Under the pieces are notes generated by a model, which was not told where the DNA came from, searched no databases, and was given only the letters and a program-made list of their open reading frames with translations. DNA of 64,000 nucleotides from assembly GCA_025093985.1 (NCBI GenBank), contig JACAAK010000005.1:186001-250000 (forward strand), in the 5' to 3' direction. This document shows positions 44,301 through 54,980 of this stretch, one piece after another; positions within the stretch are counted from its first letter, which is position 1; each line of letters opens with the position of its first letter. The translations under genes and the position numbers were made by a program. The DNA is from Calvatia gigantea (taxonomy: Eukaryota > Basidiomycota > Agaricomycetes > Agaricales > Lycoperdaceae).

Positions 44301-44945
44301 AGTGGGCGTACCTTTAGCTTTAAGATTGTTATAACAGTCCTCCATCACACCCAACGAAGTGTCATTCTCAAATTCGGAAGTCCACTCCGCGACCAGTGCT
44401 AAGGCGCGTTTGCGAACTTTATCGTGACTCGTCTACCAATCATTCATCAACATCAGGGTTATCCCAACAGCAACTAGTCATGGGAGGACAACTCACCCGA
44501 TCCGTAACGATTTTCTCTAAACCCTGCGTGAACGCCCTCGACGCAATCTCTTTATTCACCGATGCACCGCAATTTTTCGAGAGAGCATCTGCGAGTGAGA
44601 GTGCGTATAGTTGAACGTTCGGGTTCCGGTGTGCTAGTCGTTTGAGTAATGCAGCTATAACATTATGTGCCCTAAATCCATAACGAACCAAAAAAAATAA
44701 ATGATTGGCCATAAGCAACCCAGTTCAAGTTGTGATCAGGAATGGCCACTGCGTACCCTTCGTCTCGTTCGTCTAAGACTTTATCGCACAGATTCAAGAT
44801 CAACTCCCAGTTCTCCGTCGTCAAATTCTCGTCTGTCGTCTTAGCTGCAACGTTGACCTTGTTAGTAGTTATTCGTTAATTAAATTGTAGATCGCTACTC
44901 ACCGACGATATCGTCGTAAGGATTACTCGCGCCTCCGCCAAACAT
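41342..44945 (-). CDS. HSE1: Hse1 (STAM-like) ESCRT-0 subunit
   Basis: The ATG is at 44943-44945. Splice-joined exons give, in order: a VHS domain (NPYDDIVAKTTDENLTTENW, GAHNVIAALLKRLAHRNPNV, ALSKNCGASVNKEIASRAF); a ubiquitin-interacting motif in EEEELQRVLEMSMQD; a Ser/Gly-rich and Gln-rich linker; an SH3 domain (VRALHTFEPTEPGELAFEKG, DWWRGQLKGRTGIFPVNYV); a helical GAT-like region (VNVEKLLNLLRAFDP, MALRPKIVKLIDKYSQKR); and a long Gln/Pro/Gly-rich tail ending at 41342. This order is that of Hse1/STAM, which pairs with Vps27 on endosomes to sort ubiquitinated cargo. Q-tracts (11 Gln in the linker, several in the tail) are CAA/CAG runs and may vary in length. The small exon 43247-43468 links SH3 to the GAT region. 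The large antisense frames over the tail (poly-Leu/Ala) are shadows of the Gln codons. Confidence 0.92.
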
Positions 44946-45125
44946 GGTTCTGTGATAGCAAAAGTTCAGGTTCACCGCATCAACACCGCAGTCATCTGGG
45001 AGCTACGCACACACTCTCCCAGGACGTGGCTGTGTCTTATCACGTGGTTCACCGTCGCCGAATCAACCACACTCGTCAGTCTGACTGATTGTGCGGTTTC
45101 ACAGCAATCCAGATAATCACCTCCA
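44946..45125. promoter_or_regulatory. Shared divergent promoter of HSE1 and MMS2
   Basis: Only 180 bases separate the two start codons, so the promoters share this space. It contains the palindrome-like TTATCACGTGGTTC with a CACGTG E-box at about 45038-45043. Confidence 0.55.
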
Positions 45126-45734
45126 ATGGCCAAAGGTACCCAACAAAAACCTATGTATATGAAACATTGACGATAAAACTTCTTCTACTAGTCCCGCGGA
45201 ACTTCAAGCTCCTCGAAGAGCTCGAGAAAGGTGAAAAGGGCATTGGAGATGGGTCGTGTTCGTACGGTCTCGAAGATAGCGACGATATCATGATGAGCAA
45301 CTGGAATGGGACTATCATCGGGCCTGGACACGTACGTCGCGAACCCTGTTATGACGTGGGTTTGAGCCCCAACTCAAGATTGTCTACGCACACAGACTGT
45401 ACACGAGAACAGGATCTACAGCCTCAAGATCACCTGTGGCAACGACTACCCCAACGGACCCCCCGACGTTCAGTTTATCTCACGCGTGAATCTGCCTTTT
45501 GTCAGTCAGACCGATGGCAAAGTCGATCGGACGCGATTACCTGTCCTCGCCAACTGGACTCCAAATCATAGCATTGAGAATGTGTTGGTCGAGATTCGGA
45601 GGTACGTTATTCGATTTACCCCTGACAGTGGTGTAAGAGTTGCTTACTCATTCATGAATTCCATTCAATTCAGAGAAATGGCGTCGTTCAATAATCGCAA
45701 GCTCCCTCAACCACCTGAAGGTTCGAATTTTTAG
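45126..45734 (+). CDS. MMS2: Mms2-type ubiquitin-conjugating enzyme E2 variant
   Basis: Four exons, 45126-45135, 45192-45331, 45396-45601 and 45674-45734, join in frame to 138 residues, the usual family length. The product reads [20 protein letters not shown], then [60 protein letters not shown] and ends PQPPEGSNF. It has the E2 fold but no catalytic cysteine (the HPN-C motif is absent). With Ubc13 it builds K63-linked ubiquitin chains, in yeast for error-free post-replication repair by polyubiquitinating PCNA. The first exon is 10 bases long. Its last intron, exon 4 and 3' flank are copied in fragments at 47245 and 53717. Confidence 0.95.
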
Positions 45735-46396
45735 ACGAAGGGTGTAATGTCATTGTGGTCTCCGTTAATTAGCATTCCTACCTCTGAAGAGTACCCAACG
45801 ACCCCCTTCCACACGAATTACTGTTGCATTACCCGCAGATTTCACATTACTTGGCCATAAACAGTTCCTTGTACGCTTTTTTTACCCAACCACAACGCGT
45901 GCGCGTATCAATAATAATCAAACGACTTGTCATTTGAAAGAGCATGAGAGAGACTCGCTGGAACCTAACAGCTCGATTGCTCAGCGCTCCATCCATACCT
46001 CGAAAGTGCACCTCGCCCCTTTCATACCCAATTTCTTAGGGGATAATAATAAGAGGACGCCCTATGGACAAGTTTACCTCTATTCTGATTCGCGTACCTT
46101 CGAGATTTAAACGGTAGGGTCACTGCACCACTACGGATATACTCGCGTTTGGAGGTCGTAGCCGCTAAGTTCATTTCCCTTCATATCGTTTCGTGTGATC
46201 CGTGTCGATAATTCATAAAGCAGGTATAAGTAAGCACCAAGAAATTATATTTTCGTCGTAGAAGTAAATAATCGACGTATGCTTTCAGAACACGACAGCT
46301 CGTTTCTTCATTACCGCACAAGAAATTTGTCAAGGATTCGGAGAGTCTCACTACAAGAAATGCGGCACAACAAAGACCCAGATATACGCCCGTCGC
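45735..46396. other. MMS2 3' flank, part of the duplicated unit
   Basis: No gene. GGTGTAATGTCATTGTGGTC, GTTAATTAGCA and the CGCGTATCAATAATAATCAA block recur downstream of the MMS2 fragments at 47245 and 53717. The ~200 bases before 46397 recur before the other copies of the unknown gene. Confidence 0.7.
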
Positions 46397-46944
46397 TCAG
46401 TCGTCCTCACCCTCCACCCTCCTCACCAACTCCCTCAGAATGACCTCCAATTCCTTCATCGGCTCACGAGTCTCGCTCTCCCCACCTTCACCCTCTCCCC
46501 GCCTCTCCGTCACCTCCACCCTATCCCCACCAATCCCATACTCAAACACCGCCCTCCCATGAACAAGAACCGCGCGAAACTCCTCATGCGCCGTCCCTCC
46601 CTCACGAATAAACCTACAATAATCCACCATCCGCCTCTCCGCCGCCTCAAACGGGTAGTCAGGAAGCTTAAACTCAACAACACCCAAAATCTCATCTGGC
46701 CCACGCGACCCACGACCCCCCCCCCTAACAGGTCCGAGGCGGGACAATACGGCAGTTGGGATCAGATCCTCCTCCTCACTTCCCTTGATGTTTTTAGCCT
46801 GCGTGCCTGTTATCAAGCTGCAGCGCACTTGGCTTTTGTAAGGAGCCCGTAGAATTGGTATTCTTCGGCGGGGGGGTCGGTACGGTTGAGGAGGGCGTTC
46901 ATGCGGCTGGGGACCCAGGAAGGGATTTGGCGGATTTGGGTCAT
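46397..46944 (-). pseudogene. Unknown ~190-residue gene, copy 1, internally deleted
   Basis: The ATG at 46942-46944 opens MTQIRQIPSWVPSRMNALL and reaches QFYGLLTKAKCAAA, then a stop. The frame picks up again as LITGTQAKNIKGSEEEDLIP and ends VRRVEGEDD. Copies 3 and 4 have about 17 more residues at the break (ISTILNGPQ(C/Y)F(H/Q)VPLVS), so copy 1 has lost them along with the frame. The best-preserved block is DEILGVVEFKLPDYP, followed by FRAVLVHGRAVFEYGIG. D..(V)VEFK resembles the D/E-x-K core of PD-(D/E)XK nuclease-like folds, but that is a guess from one motif. Otherwise unrecognised. Confidence 0.7.
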
Positions 46945-47244
46945 GGTTTAAAGTTAAAAAGTCGTAGTGGGGGTGGAGGGTTTGGTTGGTTGTGGGGGGA
47001 CACCTAGAGACCGCGCTTCACAGAGTACTTATAAGTACCAGGCCAGTAAAGCGGGGTGCTGGTTTGGGCTTAAAAAAGGATATGCATGTAGCATTGCATG
47101 AAGGCCGGGAGAAGTACTACGCAACACTGGGGCAGGGTGGGGCGGCGGCAGTGGATCGACATCGGAAGCTTCTCAAACGGATTTTCAGAATCGACAGTCA
47201 ACCGATCTGGGCCCGCCTTCCTGGTGGTGTCGGGGCCTTCTGAT
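46945..47244. other. Upstream region of the copy 1 gene, duplicated
   Basis: Non-coding sequence containing ATGTAGCATTGCATGAAGGC and GAAGTACTACGCA, which recurs upstream of copies 2, 3 and 4 (near 48,500; 55,100; 59,370). Confidence 0.65.
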
Positions 47245-47480
47245 TAGCGATGGCGTCGTTCAATAATCGCAAGTTCTTTCAACCGCCCGAAGGTTCGACT
47301 TTCAAAGTATGATAGACGAAGGGTGTAATGTCATTGTGGCCCCGTTAATTAGCACTTCTACCCCTGAAGCGTACCCAGCGACCCCTTCCATACGAAATCT
47401 CGTGCATTATCCGCAGATTCCACATACTTAGCCATAAAACAGCCCATCGTATGCTTTTTACCCAATACAACGCGTGGGCG
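47245..47480 (+). pseudogene. MMS2 3'-end fragment, copy 2
   Basis: It opens GATGGCGTCGTTCAATAATC as in MMS2 exon 4, reads to PPEGS and goes on through the 3' flank. No upstream MMS2 exon is attached, so this is a fragment left by segmental duplication. Confidence 0.85.
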
Positions 47481-48023
47481 TATCAATAATAATCAACCAA
47501 TTTGACATTTAAAAAGTATGAGACTGAACCCAAACGCTCCCCCACCTGTTTCAGACTCGAAACCTTAGGGTACACCTACTTTCCTCACCCGGGATGAGTG
47601 AAAGGACGTACTATGGGCAAGTTTTTACCTCCTAGATCCAAACGGCAAGTGCCATCGTACTACTACGCGCGGTGATATACTTGCGTTTGGAAGTCGCAGC
47701 CACTAACAGTGACGTTCCCCTTCTCTGGAATACTTACCAGAATAAACACGGTATAGATGAGCAACAGAGAGTGAACGTCACACTTTTGTAATGTCATTTA
47801 GTATGGAATCCGTCTCGATGATTTGTGAAAGCAGAGATAAGTAAGTAAGCACCAAGAAAAAATGTTTTTGTTGTAGGAGTAAAATAATCAACACATTATC
47901 ACAGAACACAAAAGCTCGTTGTTTCGTTACCCGCACAAGAAAGTCATCAAAGACTCGAAGAGCCCCAATACAAGAAATGCGGCAAAATGAAGACTCAGGG
48001 GGATACACGCCCACTGGCAGTAC
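47481..48023. other. Duplicated spacer between MMS2 fragment and unknown gene copy 2
   Basis: No gene. The segment around 47735-47790 (CTTCCCCTTCTCTGGAATAC, then ACACGGTATAGATGAGCAAC) is the empty-site counterpart of the tRNA-bearing insertion at 58158. Confidence 0.7.
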
Positions 48024-48345
48024 TCAGTCGTCCTCACCCTCTACCCTCCTCACCAACGCCCCCAGAATGTCCTCCAATGCTTTTACCGGCTCGCTCTCCC
48101 CACCTTCCCCTCCTCTTCGCCTCCCCGTCTCCACCTTCTCTCCACCGATCCCGTACTCGGACACCGTCCTCCCATGAATAAGAACCGGGCGAAATTCCTC
48201 ATGGGCCTTCCCTCCCTCACGGTTAAACCTACAATAATCCACCATCCGCCTCTCCGCCGCCTCTCACGGGTAATCGGGAAGCTTAAACTCAACAACACCC
48301 AGGATCTCGCCTCGGGGGCGCGACCCATGACCCCTCCCAACAGTG
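48024..48345 (-). pseudogene. Unknown gene, copy 2, N-terminal half deleted
   Basis: Only the C-terminal half remains, from GRGHGSRPRGEILGVVEFKL to VRRVEGEDD, with a stop after LPDYP. The missing half was lost in a deletion that fused the middle of the gene to its own upstream region at AACAGTGC, which occurs at both places in copy 4. Confidence 0.75.
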
Positions 48346-48357
48346 CGGGAGGATGGA

Positions 48358-48403
48358 GGGGAGAGGAGAGGAGAGGAGAGGAGAGGAGAGGAGAGGAGAG
48401 GAG
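48358..48403. repeat. (GAGAG)n microsatellite
   Basis: Nine to ten consecutive GAGAG units sit at the deletion junction of copy 2. Copy 4 has only a short GAGAGGAGAGGAGG at the equivalent place (59238-59252). Confidence 0.9.
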
Positions 48404-48803
48404 GTTGACGTTGATTAATGATTAATTGATTAGTTGTAAGCTTGACACGAGACCTTTTGTGGTATTTGTAGCGACTGGAGATGTGATGCCAGTTTGGGCT
48501 GAAGGGATATACTTGTGGCATTGCATAAAGGCTAGTAGAAGCACGACGCACCTGGGAGCACACGGCGGTGAACCGACATCGGAACTTTGAAACGGAATTT
48601 CAGAATCGATAGTCAACCGATCCAGCTCCGCCTTCCTGGGGTCCAGGCTTCTGACTAGAGAACGGTAGAGAAGGCGCAAGGCAAAAGGAGATTCCAGGCG
48701 GCTGAAGCTACATACGATTTTACCTTAACGAATACTGACACGTTGCAAAACCCCACTCTTGGTTTCCCACACACAAGAAGAGGGGAGTCACTAATCTAAG
48801 ACC

Positions 48804-49387
48804 TGTTAAGAGTCGAGGCGGCGGTTCAACGAATGCCGTAGGGTGTGACTGCGTCCGTCAGTCATGAGGCTCCAGAACCGATCCAGCCTGAGAAGAGAGG
48901 GAAAGACCAAAAACAAGTGATATTCGGGAAGTAAGAGCGACGGTGTCGGAACGTCGTCAACAGAGAGTGTATTAAATCCAAGGGAATCGAATGAGAGAAG
49001 ACAGGAGACTAGAAAATCGAGATATTGTCCAGGCAAGAGTGAGAGTAACGACGACGGTATGTCTTTGCGGAACAATAGCGACGAGCGAGAGTGTGTTAAA
49101 ACGGGCAGCGGAGTTAAATGAGTGCAGGGACGACGAGGGTGGTTACAAAACCAGAGACAAGGACGCGACTTAGAGACCCGGAGAGAGAGAGAACGACCCA
49201 ATAACGATTATTCGGTGTCGAGCCAGTATCGGCTCGACCGTATTCAAGCTAAGGTGAAGTCCGGTATCCTAATTCTCTACGGCCAACTACGAATGTCGGA
49301 TTTGTACAATAAGCGTGCTAAGTTGGTGGGATATATGGACTAGTAAGTTGACGTACTGTAAGGTAGATAGGGAAATTTTCTGAAACA
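48804..49387 (-). repeat. Dispersed repeat, LTR-like, copy 2 of 3
   Basis: A 584-base match to 3417-3864 (inverted) and 59666-60164 (same orientation). Read on the minus strand it runs TGTTTCAG..CTTAACA. The short ORFs in it are not genes. Copies 2 and 3 share their flanks and so are one insertion carried along by the duplication. Confidence 0.7.
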
Positions 49388-49867
49388 TGTCCGTATGTCA
49401 TACATTCAGCATGACGTGTAAAATATCCCGAGATCTAATGAGCGTGTGACTACGGAGGCGAAGAATTTGAATAAGATGTGAGGTAATGGTACCATGAGCA
49501 GGTGGAACGGAATTTTTTATATGTAATAGAGGTGTGCCCGAAACGAATGGTGTGCGAGCTGTACGAGGCATGCAATGGATTGTCGAGGAATAACAGGACG
49601 GATCGTTGGATGCTCGGAGTGACGTAATCTTCGGAGGATTCACAAACGAGTGTGAGAAGCAGGTTAGGTGACGTTCCGAAGGCAACCGGCCTGCAGTCTC
49701 CACACCTGATTTCAACATATTCGACAATGATGCCCCCGATGTGCTCTAAGCTTCATTTCGGGGGTTTTCGTTAGGCAAAGCAAACTGGGAAGCCACGGAG
49801 CGAAACACTGTGAAGCCGCCAGGTCAAGCAAGTTAAGAAGACGCTACACATTCCGTTCGTAATATGC
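49388..49867. other. Duplicated 3' flank of the calpain gene
   Basis: No gene. CCTGCAGTCTCCACACCTGA and the following CATTCGACAATGATGCCCCC-type block recur near 55,320-55,400 and 60,280-60,330. Confidence 0.65.
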
Positions 49868-52579
49868 TCATGAAGTACTATCGAGCATACTGGAGAGATA
49901 AAGCCGGTCCGCCTCCTCCTTGATGGTCCCAGAAATCCCATTTTGCTCCGCACCCTGGGTATAAATACGTAAACCAAGGAAAACCTCCAATGGCCCAAAA
50001 CTATTTTCCCCCACCGAGCCACCTGGCTCTCTGATAGCTCTGGTTCCCGAGCTGCCAGAGCCGCTAGGAGCATAATCTGTGTCTCCCTCATCATCACTAT
50101 CACCTACTCCCTCTTTTCCTCCCCCTTCCGATCCGTTGGTAGCTTCGTCAGGCATCCCCTTGCGTTTGTTCAGATTTACCGTTTCCCTAGTCATGCCCTG
50201 CAGATACTTCATCACTTTCACACCTGCTCCTGCCGGATCATTAGCCCCGCTAGCCATGTTTCCATTGGCACCTTCTGCTTGAGCACCCGCATCCTCTGGT
50301 ACGTCCCCAACGATGGGTGCCGACAATAATGAAGAGGATAAAGCCGCTTTTGCTCGCGCTTCCGCGATAGGTTTCTCACGTTCAAGAAGGACCCCAATTG
50401 GGATAGGGAAATGGGGTTTTTCCGTCCTGCAAAGGCCATCAGAAACTGGGCACAGAGTCCTTCCTGGTGAAGGGATGGGACTCACAGCGGATCATAATCT
50501 ACTCGTATAAGCCAAGTTGGTTAAACATGGATCACCGGAAATATGTTGGAAGAACATACTGGAGGCAACTAAACGGGCGTGAGACCGCTCAGTCAAAACG
50601 CGTGCGAGCTTGCGTTTATTGAAACTATCTGTGTCGGGCTACGAAGATAGGGTTAATTGCCAAGTGTAGAAACATCCATTGATTCGTGCATACCGCTGAT
50701 CCTTTGAACAAGCCTTCCATACGAACCTGAAACCGGGGTACTGTGAGTCGAAAACTAGTCAAATAGATGGGGACTCAGAACAAACGTGAACGACATAGTC
50801 TCCAGGCTGCAGATCTGCCTCAGTATTCACACTCCTATTCCCAGCAACCGATTGCTCTGACTCTGCAATGAACGTAATGTCCTCATCACCAACTTTGTGC
50901 ACGAGGAACTGCAGGTTCCAGTTGTAGCACCCTTCAATTCCCTTGAAGTATCGTTCGTCGAGTTTGGACAGGACTATTACGACTTTCGTTGGTTGGTTAA
51001 TTGCAAAGTTGACTGATAAGCTCGGTGATCAGTAAAACTATCAGATAAAACAATCCAAGCGCACTTACACGAGACGTCACCGAATGACCAAGCGGCTGGT
51101 GGGGGCCTGACGGGCACGCGAAGCCACTCCATCGACATCTTCCATGACGCATCAAATAAAATCGTCCTGTCAATATCCTCAAATTGCTCCAAAAAGTCCG
51201 AGTCTTGGAACAGGGAAAGTAAATCAGAGGCACATTTTACCCAAAATGTGAATGACCCACATTCCATGACAAACTGCCCATCATTCCCAAATACATGTCC
51301 GATTTCCGGAAGTCTCGCAAGCCACTCCGTTGTCCATTCCTTCGATCCATCCGACCAGGGCCCTTTCCACTCGGACTCTCCCCAGGGATTTCGCACTACA
51401 ACAAATCGCTTGGCATTGACTTCAACAGCTTTGAGAACGGAGTAGGCATGACCACCAATGAGGCCTTCGACTTCTATTTGAGTTCTACCACTGCGAGTGG
51501 TATCGAGTTCATCATACGCAGCACTAAAGAGACGATCGGAATTGGCTCTGAGAAGCTCTTCTTCCCAAAACCGATCGGGGTCAAGGATGTCTTTGATACG
51601 AATCGTGCTTGAAACACCACTAACGGACAGCCTCAATATAACGTAGGGATTTGGAACTTCGGATGCTCACCCAGTTAGATCCTCAAGCGCTTCTGCCGCC
51701 CTTCCCCCACTCAATGATGAATAGTCTCCATGTAGCTTAGCATAAGCCTTCTCGATTAGTGGAACCCAGGTTTCATTTTCTGTGCCGGAGCGCGCAAAGT
51801 ATAGGTTCTTTCCGCCCTTGCGAGCGGTCTTGTTGAATTTTCGCTTGTCCGAGTGGAATAGCTGCTGTTCGGAGGAACTCAGTTCTTCAAACTTGGGAAC
51901 ATTGACGTAGAGGAGACTATGAACCATATCAACCCAACGCGTGTTGAATTGCTGGAACAGAAACTTACTCATCGATGATGACATTTACCCAAGATCCGTT
52001 CTTGAAGAATACAAAACCATAGACACCAACTTTCTCGTCGCGCTTTTTCGAAGTCATCAGATTTCAACAATTCAACCAAACCCCGGAGCGACACTCACCG
52101 CAACACAAAATTGCTCAACCAAATTGGATACAGTGGCCAGAGCCGACAGGAACCAACAATTTCCCAGCCTCCCTTGCACGATATCGTTTGACCCAGCACC
52201 GTCGATGAAAAATTTTGGCTTCGAATACACGTCCGTGATGCGAGCAGCTCCTGTTGGCTTATACTCGTCCTCGGGTACCAATCCATTTAAACACAAATTC
52301 TCGTCATTATCAAGGTCAAATTCGATGTCTCTGAATACCATCCGCATTTAGATTTCCCAGGAGGGGACGAGGAAGGCACTCTCACCTGAACTTTCTATTC
52401 TTCTCTTTACAGTCTTTAGCAATACGTTCCACTGTAGCACGGCACTGAGCAACGGCCTTCGCGAATTCGTCCGTAACAAGCAAACCAACTTTAGGCTTGG
52501 ATCGTGGTGGGACAGATGTGACGGCCTTCATCCCTTGTTCAGCTTTTGCGACATTATTCAAGCGGTTCTTCCTGGCCAT
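49868..52579 (-). CDS. Calpain-type cysteine protease, copy A
   Basis: The ATG (52577-52579) opens [19 protein letters not shown]. Later exons give the calpain core: [40 protein letters not shown] with the catalytic cysteine, [52 protein letters not shown] with the catalytic histidine, and [16 protein letters not shown] with the catalytic asparagine. A C2-like domain III follows ([39 protein letters not shown]), then an acidic, low-complexity linker ([19 protein letters not shown]) and [20 protein letters not shown] near the end. Calpains are calcium-dependent intracellular proteases; no substrate can be inferred. The residue before the active cysteine is Asn, where copy B and most calpains have Asp. 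Introns are short except before the linker (about 300 bases), where the model is uncertain. Confidence 0.82.
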
Positions 52580-52689
52580 TATTTCGAAGTGTGAGTGAGG
52601 AATCAAGATAACGGCGCTTGCCTCGCTGGGTGCTACCTTTATAAATAAGGGGTCATCGATATGTAGGCGCCAAGCGCGTTTAACAGTGA

Positions 52690-53716
52690 GTTCGTGGGCG
52701 TTATATGGAAGCGGTGCTGGAGCGCTCAAAACTTTTACGCAAGAAGTAATGATGACCCTGTCAATGGGGTTAAAGCCCACCAGCCGGCTCAAAATCGAGG
52801 CCGTGCGCCCCCTGTTTCTCCACAGATCTGGCGTTTGGAGCCCGAAGATCAAACACATATGTGTGTTACCACATACAATAACAACGTTCTTTGTTATTCA
52901 GCAGATCGTGACTGTTGATTGTTTTATTCTGTCTCGAGCGCTTACGCTCAACAGCCCTTTATCAGCTGCTGATGCCGGTTTACCTTAATATAAACATTCA
53001 ATCTTGGGGTCCTGGGAAGTTCTCGGTTGATAGATATGAAATTTGAGTGATTGTCTCAGTCAGCTTACAGATGGCTGATCTGATCATTCCTTTGACCATG
53101 CATGATTTACTCACGACGTCTCCGGGCATTGCGTTAAAAACATAGATACGTCCTCACTCCACGAAACTACTGCCCATTTACTCTCACAAACGCTCCCATG
53201 TACTTGTTCATGCCCAGTATTCTATGCAATGATTTGGTTAAGAGCACCGCCGAACGGACCGCTTGGCTCAATAAGGGGAAATAAATATGATAATGGGGAG
53301 CAACATGTCACAATGGGGCAATTCACTTGACTAAAAGAGAGATGAGGGATTGGATCGGGGAAGGACAGGAATGTCGCCCAGCGGATGGAATAAGAAAGAC
53401 AATAAAAATTGTTATCCAGCCTTCCGAGGACAACGAAAGGGAACCTGAAAACAACTCCAAATGGCCGCAATGTGCATGAAACGGTAGATGTTGGAAGCAA
53501 GACCAACAGAAGTGACTATGAATTGGCCTCCACCTGTGCTAGACCCTTCCCCATGGTGACGGGCTCGTCGGCTCTGGTTCGGAGGTTATCATTTTCAGGA
53601 GGGAAGCCTGCAACACCAGTCTATGTACGTCGAGGCGGGCGGGATGGTCCCCGGATTGGGCGCGCTCGCGACCATGCCAGCATACAAATCTCTTATAACT
53701 GCCTAAGAGGAAATCA
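52690..53716 (-). pseudogene. Inverted fragment of the Opi1-like gene 3' end
   Basis: The sequence is the reverse complement of 13463-14520: Opi1 C-terminal coding sequence (53540-53716, read on the minus strand, with a deletion in the middle), then its 3' untranslated region, then downstream intergenic sequence up to 52690. Frame and termination codon are lost. It ends at an AAGGTAC-like junction with the MMS2 fragment at 53717. Confidence 0.85.
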
Positions 53717-54010
53717 AGGTACATTATCCGATTTATTCTGTTTCCGGAAGTGGGTGGGGGCGTCGCTTACTCATTCGTGGATTACATCAAGCTCAGAGAG
53801 CTACCTGAAGGTTCGACGTTCTAGATGAAGGGCGTAATGTCATTGTGGTCCCGTTATTTGGCACCTCCACCCTGAAGAATCCCTAACAACCCGTTCATAC
53901 AAAATCCCGGCGCATCACCCACAGATCCCACATTTCTCGGCCATACACAGCTCACTGTATGCTTTTTACCCAACACAATGCGCGGGCGTATCAATAACAA
54001 CTGAACTCGT
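53717..54010 (+). pseudogene. MMS2 last intron, exon 4 and 3' flank fragment, copy 3
   Basis: GGTACATTATCCGATTTATT.. matches the last MMS2 intron from its donor on, followed by GCTTACTCATTCGTGGATTA, a shortened exon 4 (LPEGS-like CTACCTGAAGGTTCGACG) and the 3' flank (GGCGTAATGTCATTGTGGTC). It begins exactly at the former exon/intron border. Confidence 0.85.
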
Positions 54011-54404
54011 TACTAAGACACAAAAGGTATGAGAGAGATTCACTTGAGCTCAAAGACTTGATCGTTTCATCCACACCTGAAACCGCTGACAAATCCATCT
54101 CCCTCCTCCCGAGTCTGGAATTCCAGAATTACCACAGTATGGCAGATGTATAACGTAGAGCGAAACATCACACTTCTGTTGTGTCATTTTGTGTACGATC
54201 CGTCTCAGTGGTTTGTGAAGCCGGGATAGATATGTAAGCGCCAAAAAAAAATTTGTCGTCATAGTAGGAGTAAATAATTGACCTGGCTTTCAAAACACAA
54301 AGGCTCCCTACTTCATTACCCGCGCAAGAAAAGTTGTCAAAGACCCAGAGAGTCCTCCAAGAAATGCGGCAAAATGAAGACCCGGGAAGGCACACGCTCC
54401 GTAC
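54011..54404. other. Duplicated spacer upstream of unknown gene copy 3 stop
   Basis: Matches the spacers before copies 1, 2 and 4 (CACACTTCTGTTGTGTCATTT.., AAGAAATGCGGCAAAATGAA). No gene. Confidence 0.65.
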
Positions 54405-54980
54405 TCAGTCATCCTCACCCTCCAACTTCCTCACCACCTCCCTGAGAATAGTCTCTAATTCCTTCATCGGCTCACGAGTCTCGCTCTTCTCACTCTCGTC
54501 CCCTCCCCTTCCGGTCACCTTTACCCTCTCCCCACTAATCCTATACTCGTAAACCGCGACTCCGTGAATGAGAACCGCAAAAAACTCCCCGTGAGCCTTC
54601 TCTCCCTCACGGATAAAACGGCAATAGTCCCCCATCCTCCTCTGCGCCAACTCAATCGGGTAATCGGGACGTTTAAACTCGACAACACCCAAGATCTCAT
54701 CCCGTACATGCGACCCATGACCTTTCCCGACAGTATCGAGACAATGTAAAACGTAAGTTGGGATCAAGTCTTGTTCAGGGCCACCCTGGCCATGGTTGAC
54801 CGATTTTCCCGTGATCAAGCTGACCAGCGGGACGTGGAAGCATTGTGGGCCGTTGAAGATAGTGGAGATGACTTTGCCGATGAGCCCATAGAATTGAGAT
54901 TCGTCGACGGGGTGATCGGCAGCGAGGAGAGCGTTCATGCGGTGGGGAACCCAGTCGGGAATTCAGCGAATTTCGGACAT
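54405..54980 (-). pseudogene. Unknown gene, copy 3, stop at codon 6
   Basis: ATG at 54978-54980 reads MSEIR, then TGA where copy 4 has CAA (Gln), then IPDWVPHRMNALLAADHPV and an uninterrupted frame to LEGEDD at 54405. A start at the methionine of RMNALL would give 177 residues, so this is the least damaged copy. It contains ISTIFNGPQCFHVPLVSLIT, RDEILGVVEFKRPDYPIE and FFAVLIHGVAVYEYRI. Function unknown; the VEFK block may be a nuclease-like ExK motif. Confidence 0.7.

Noticed and set aside
48806..49201. 131-codon minus-strand ORF and its relative at 59724-60029
   Set aside because: Both lie in the dispersed repeat, are translations of pyrimidine-rich sequence and do not keep their frame between copies.
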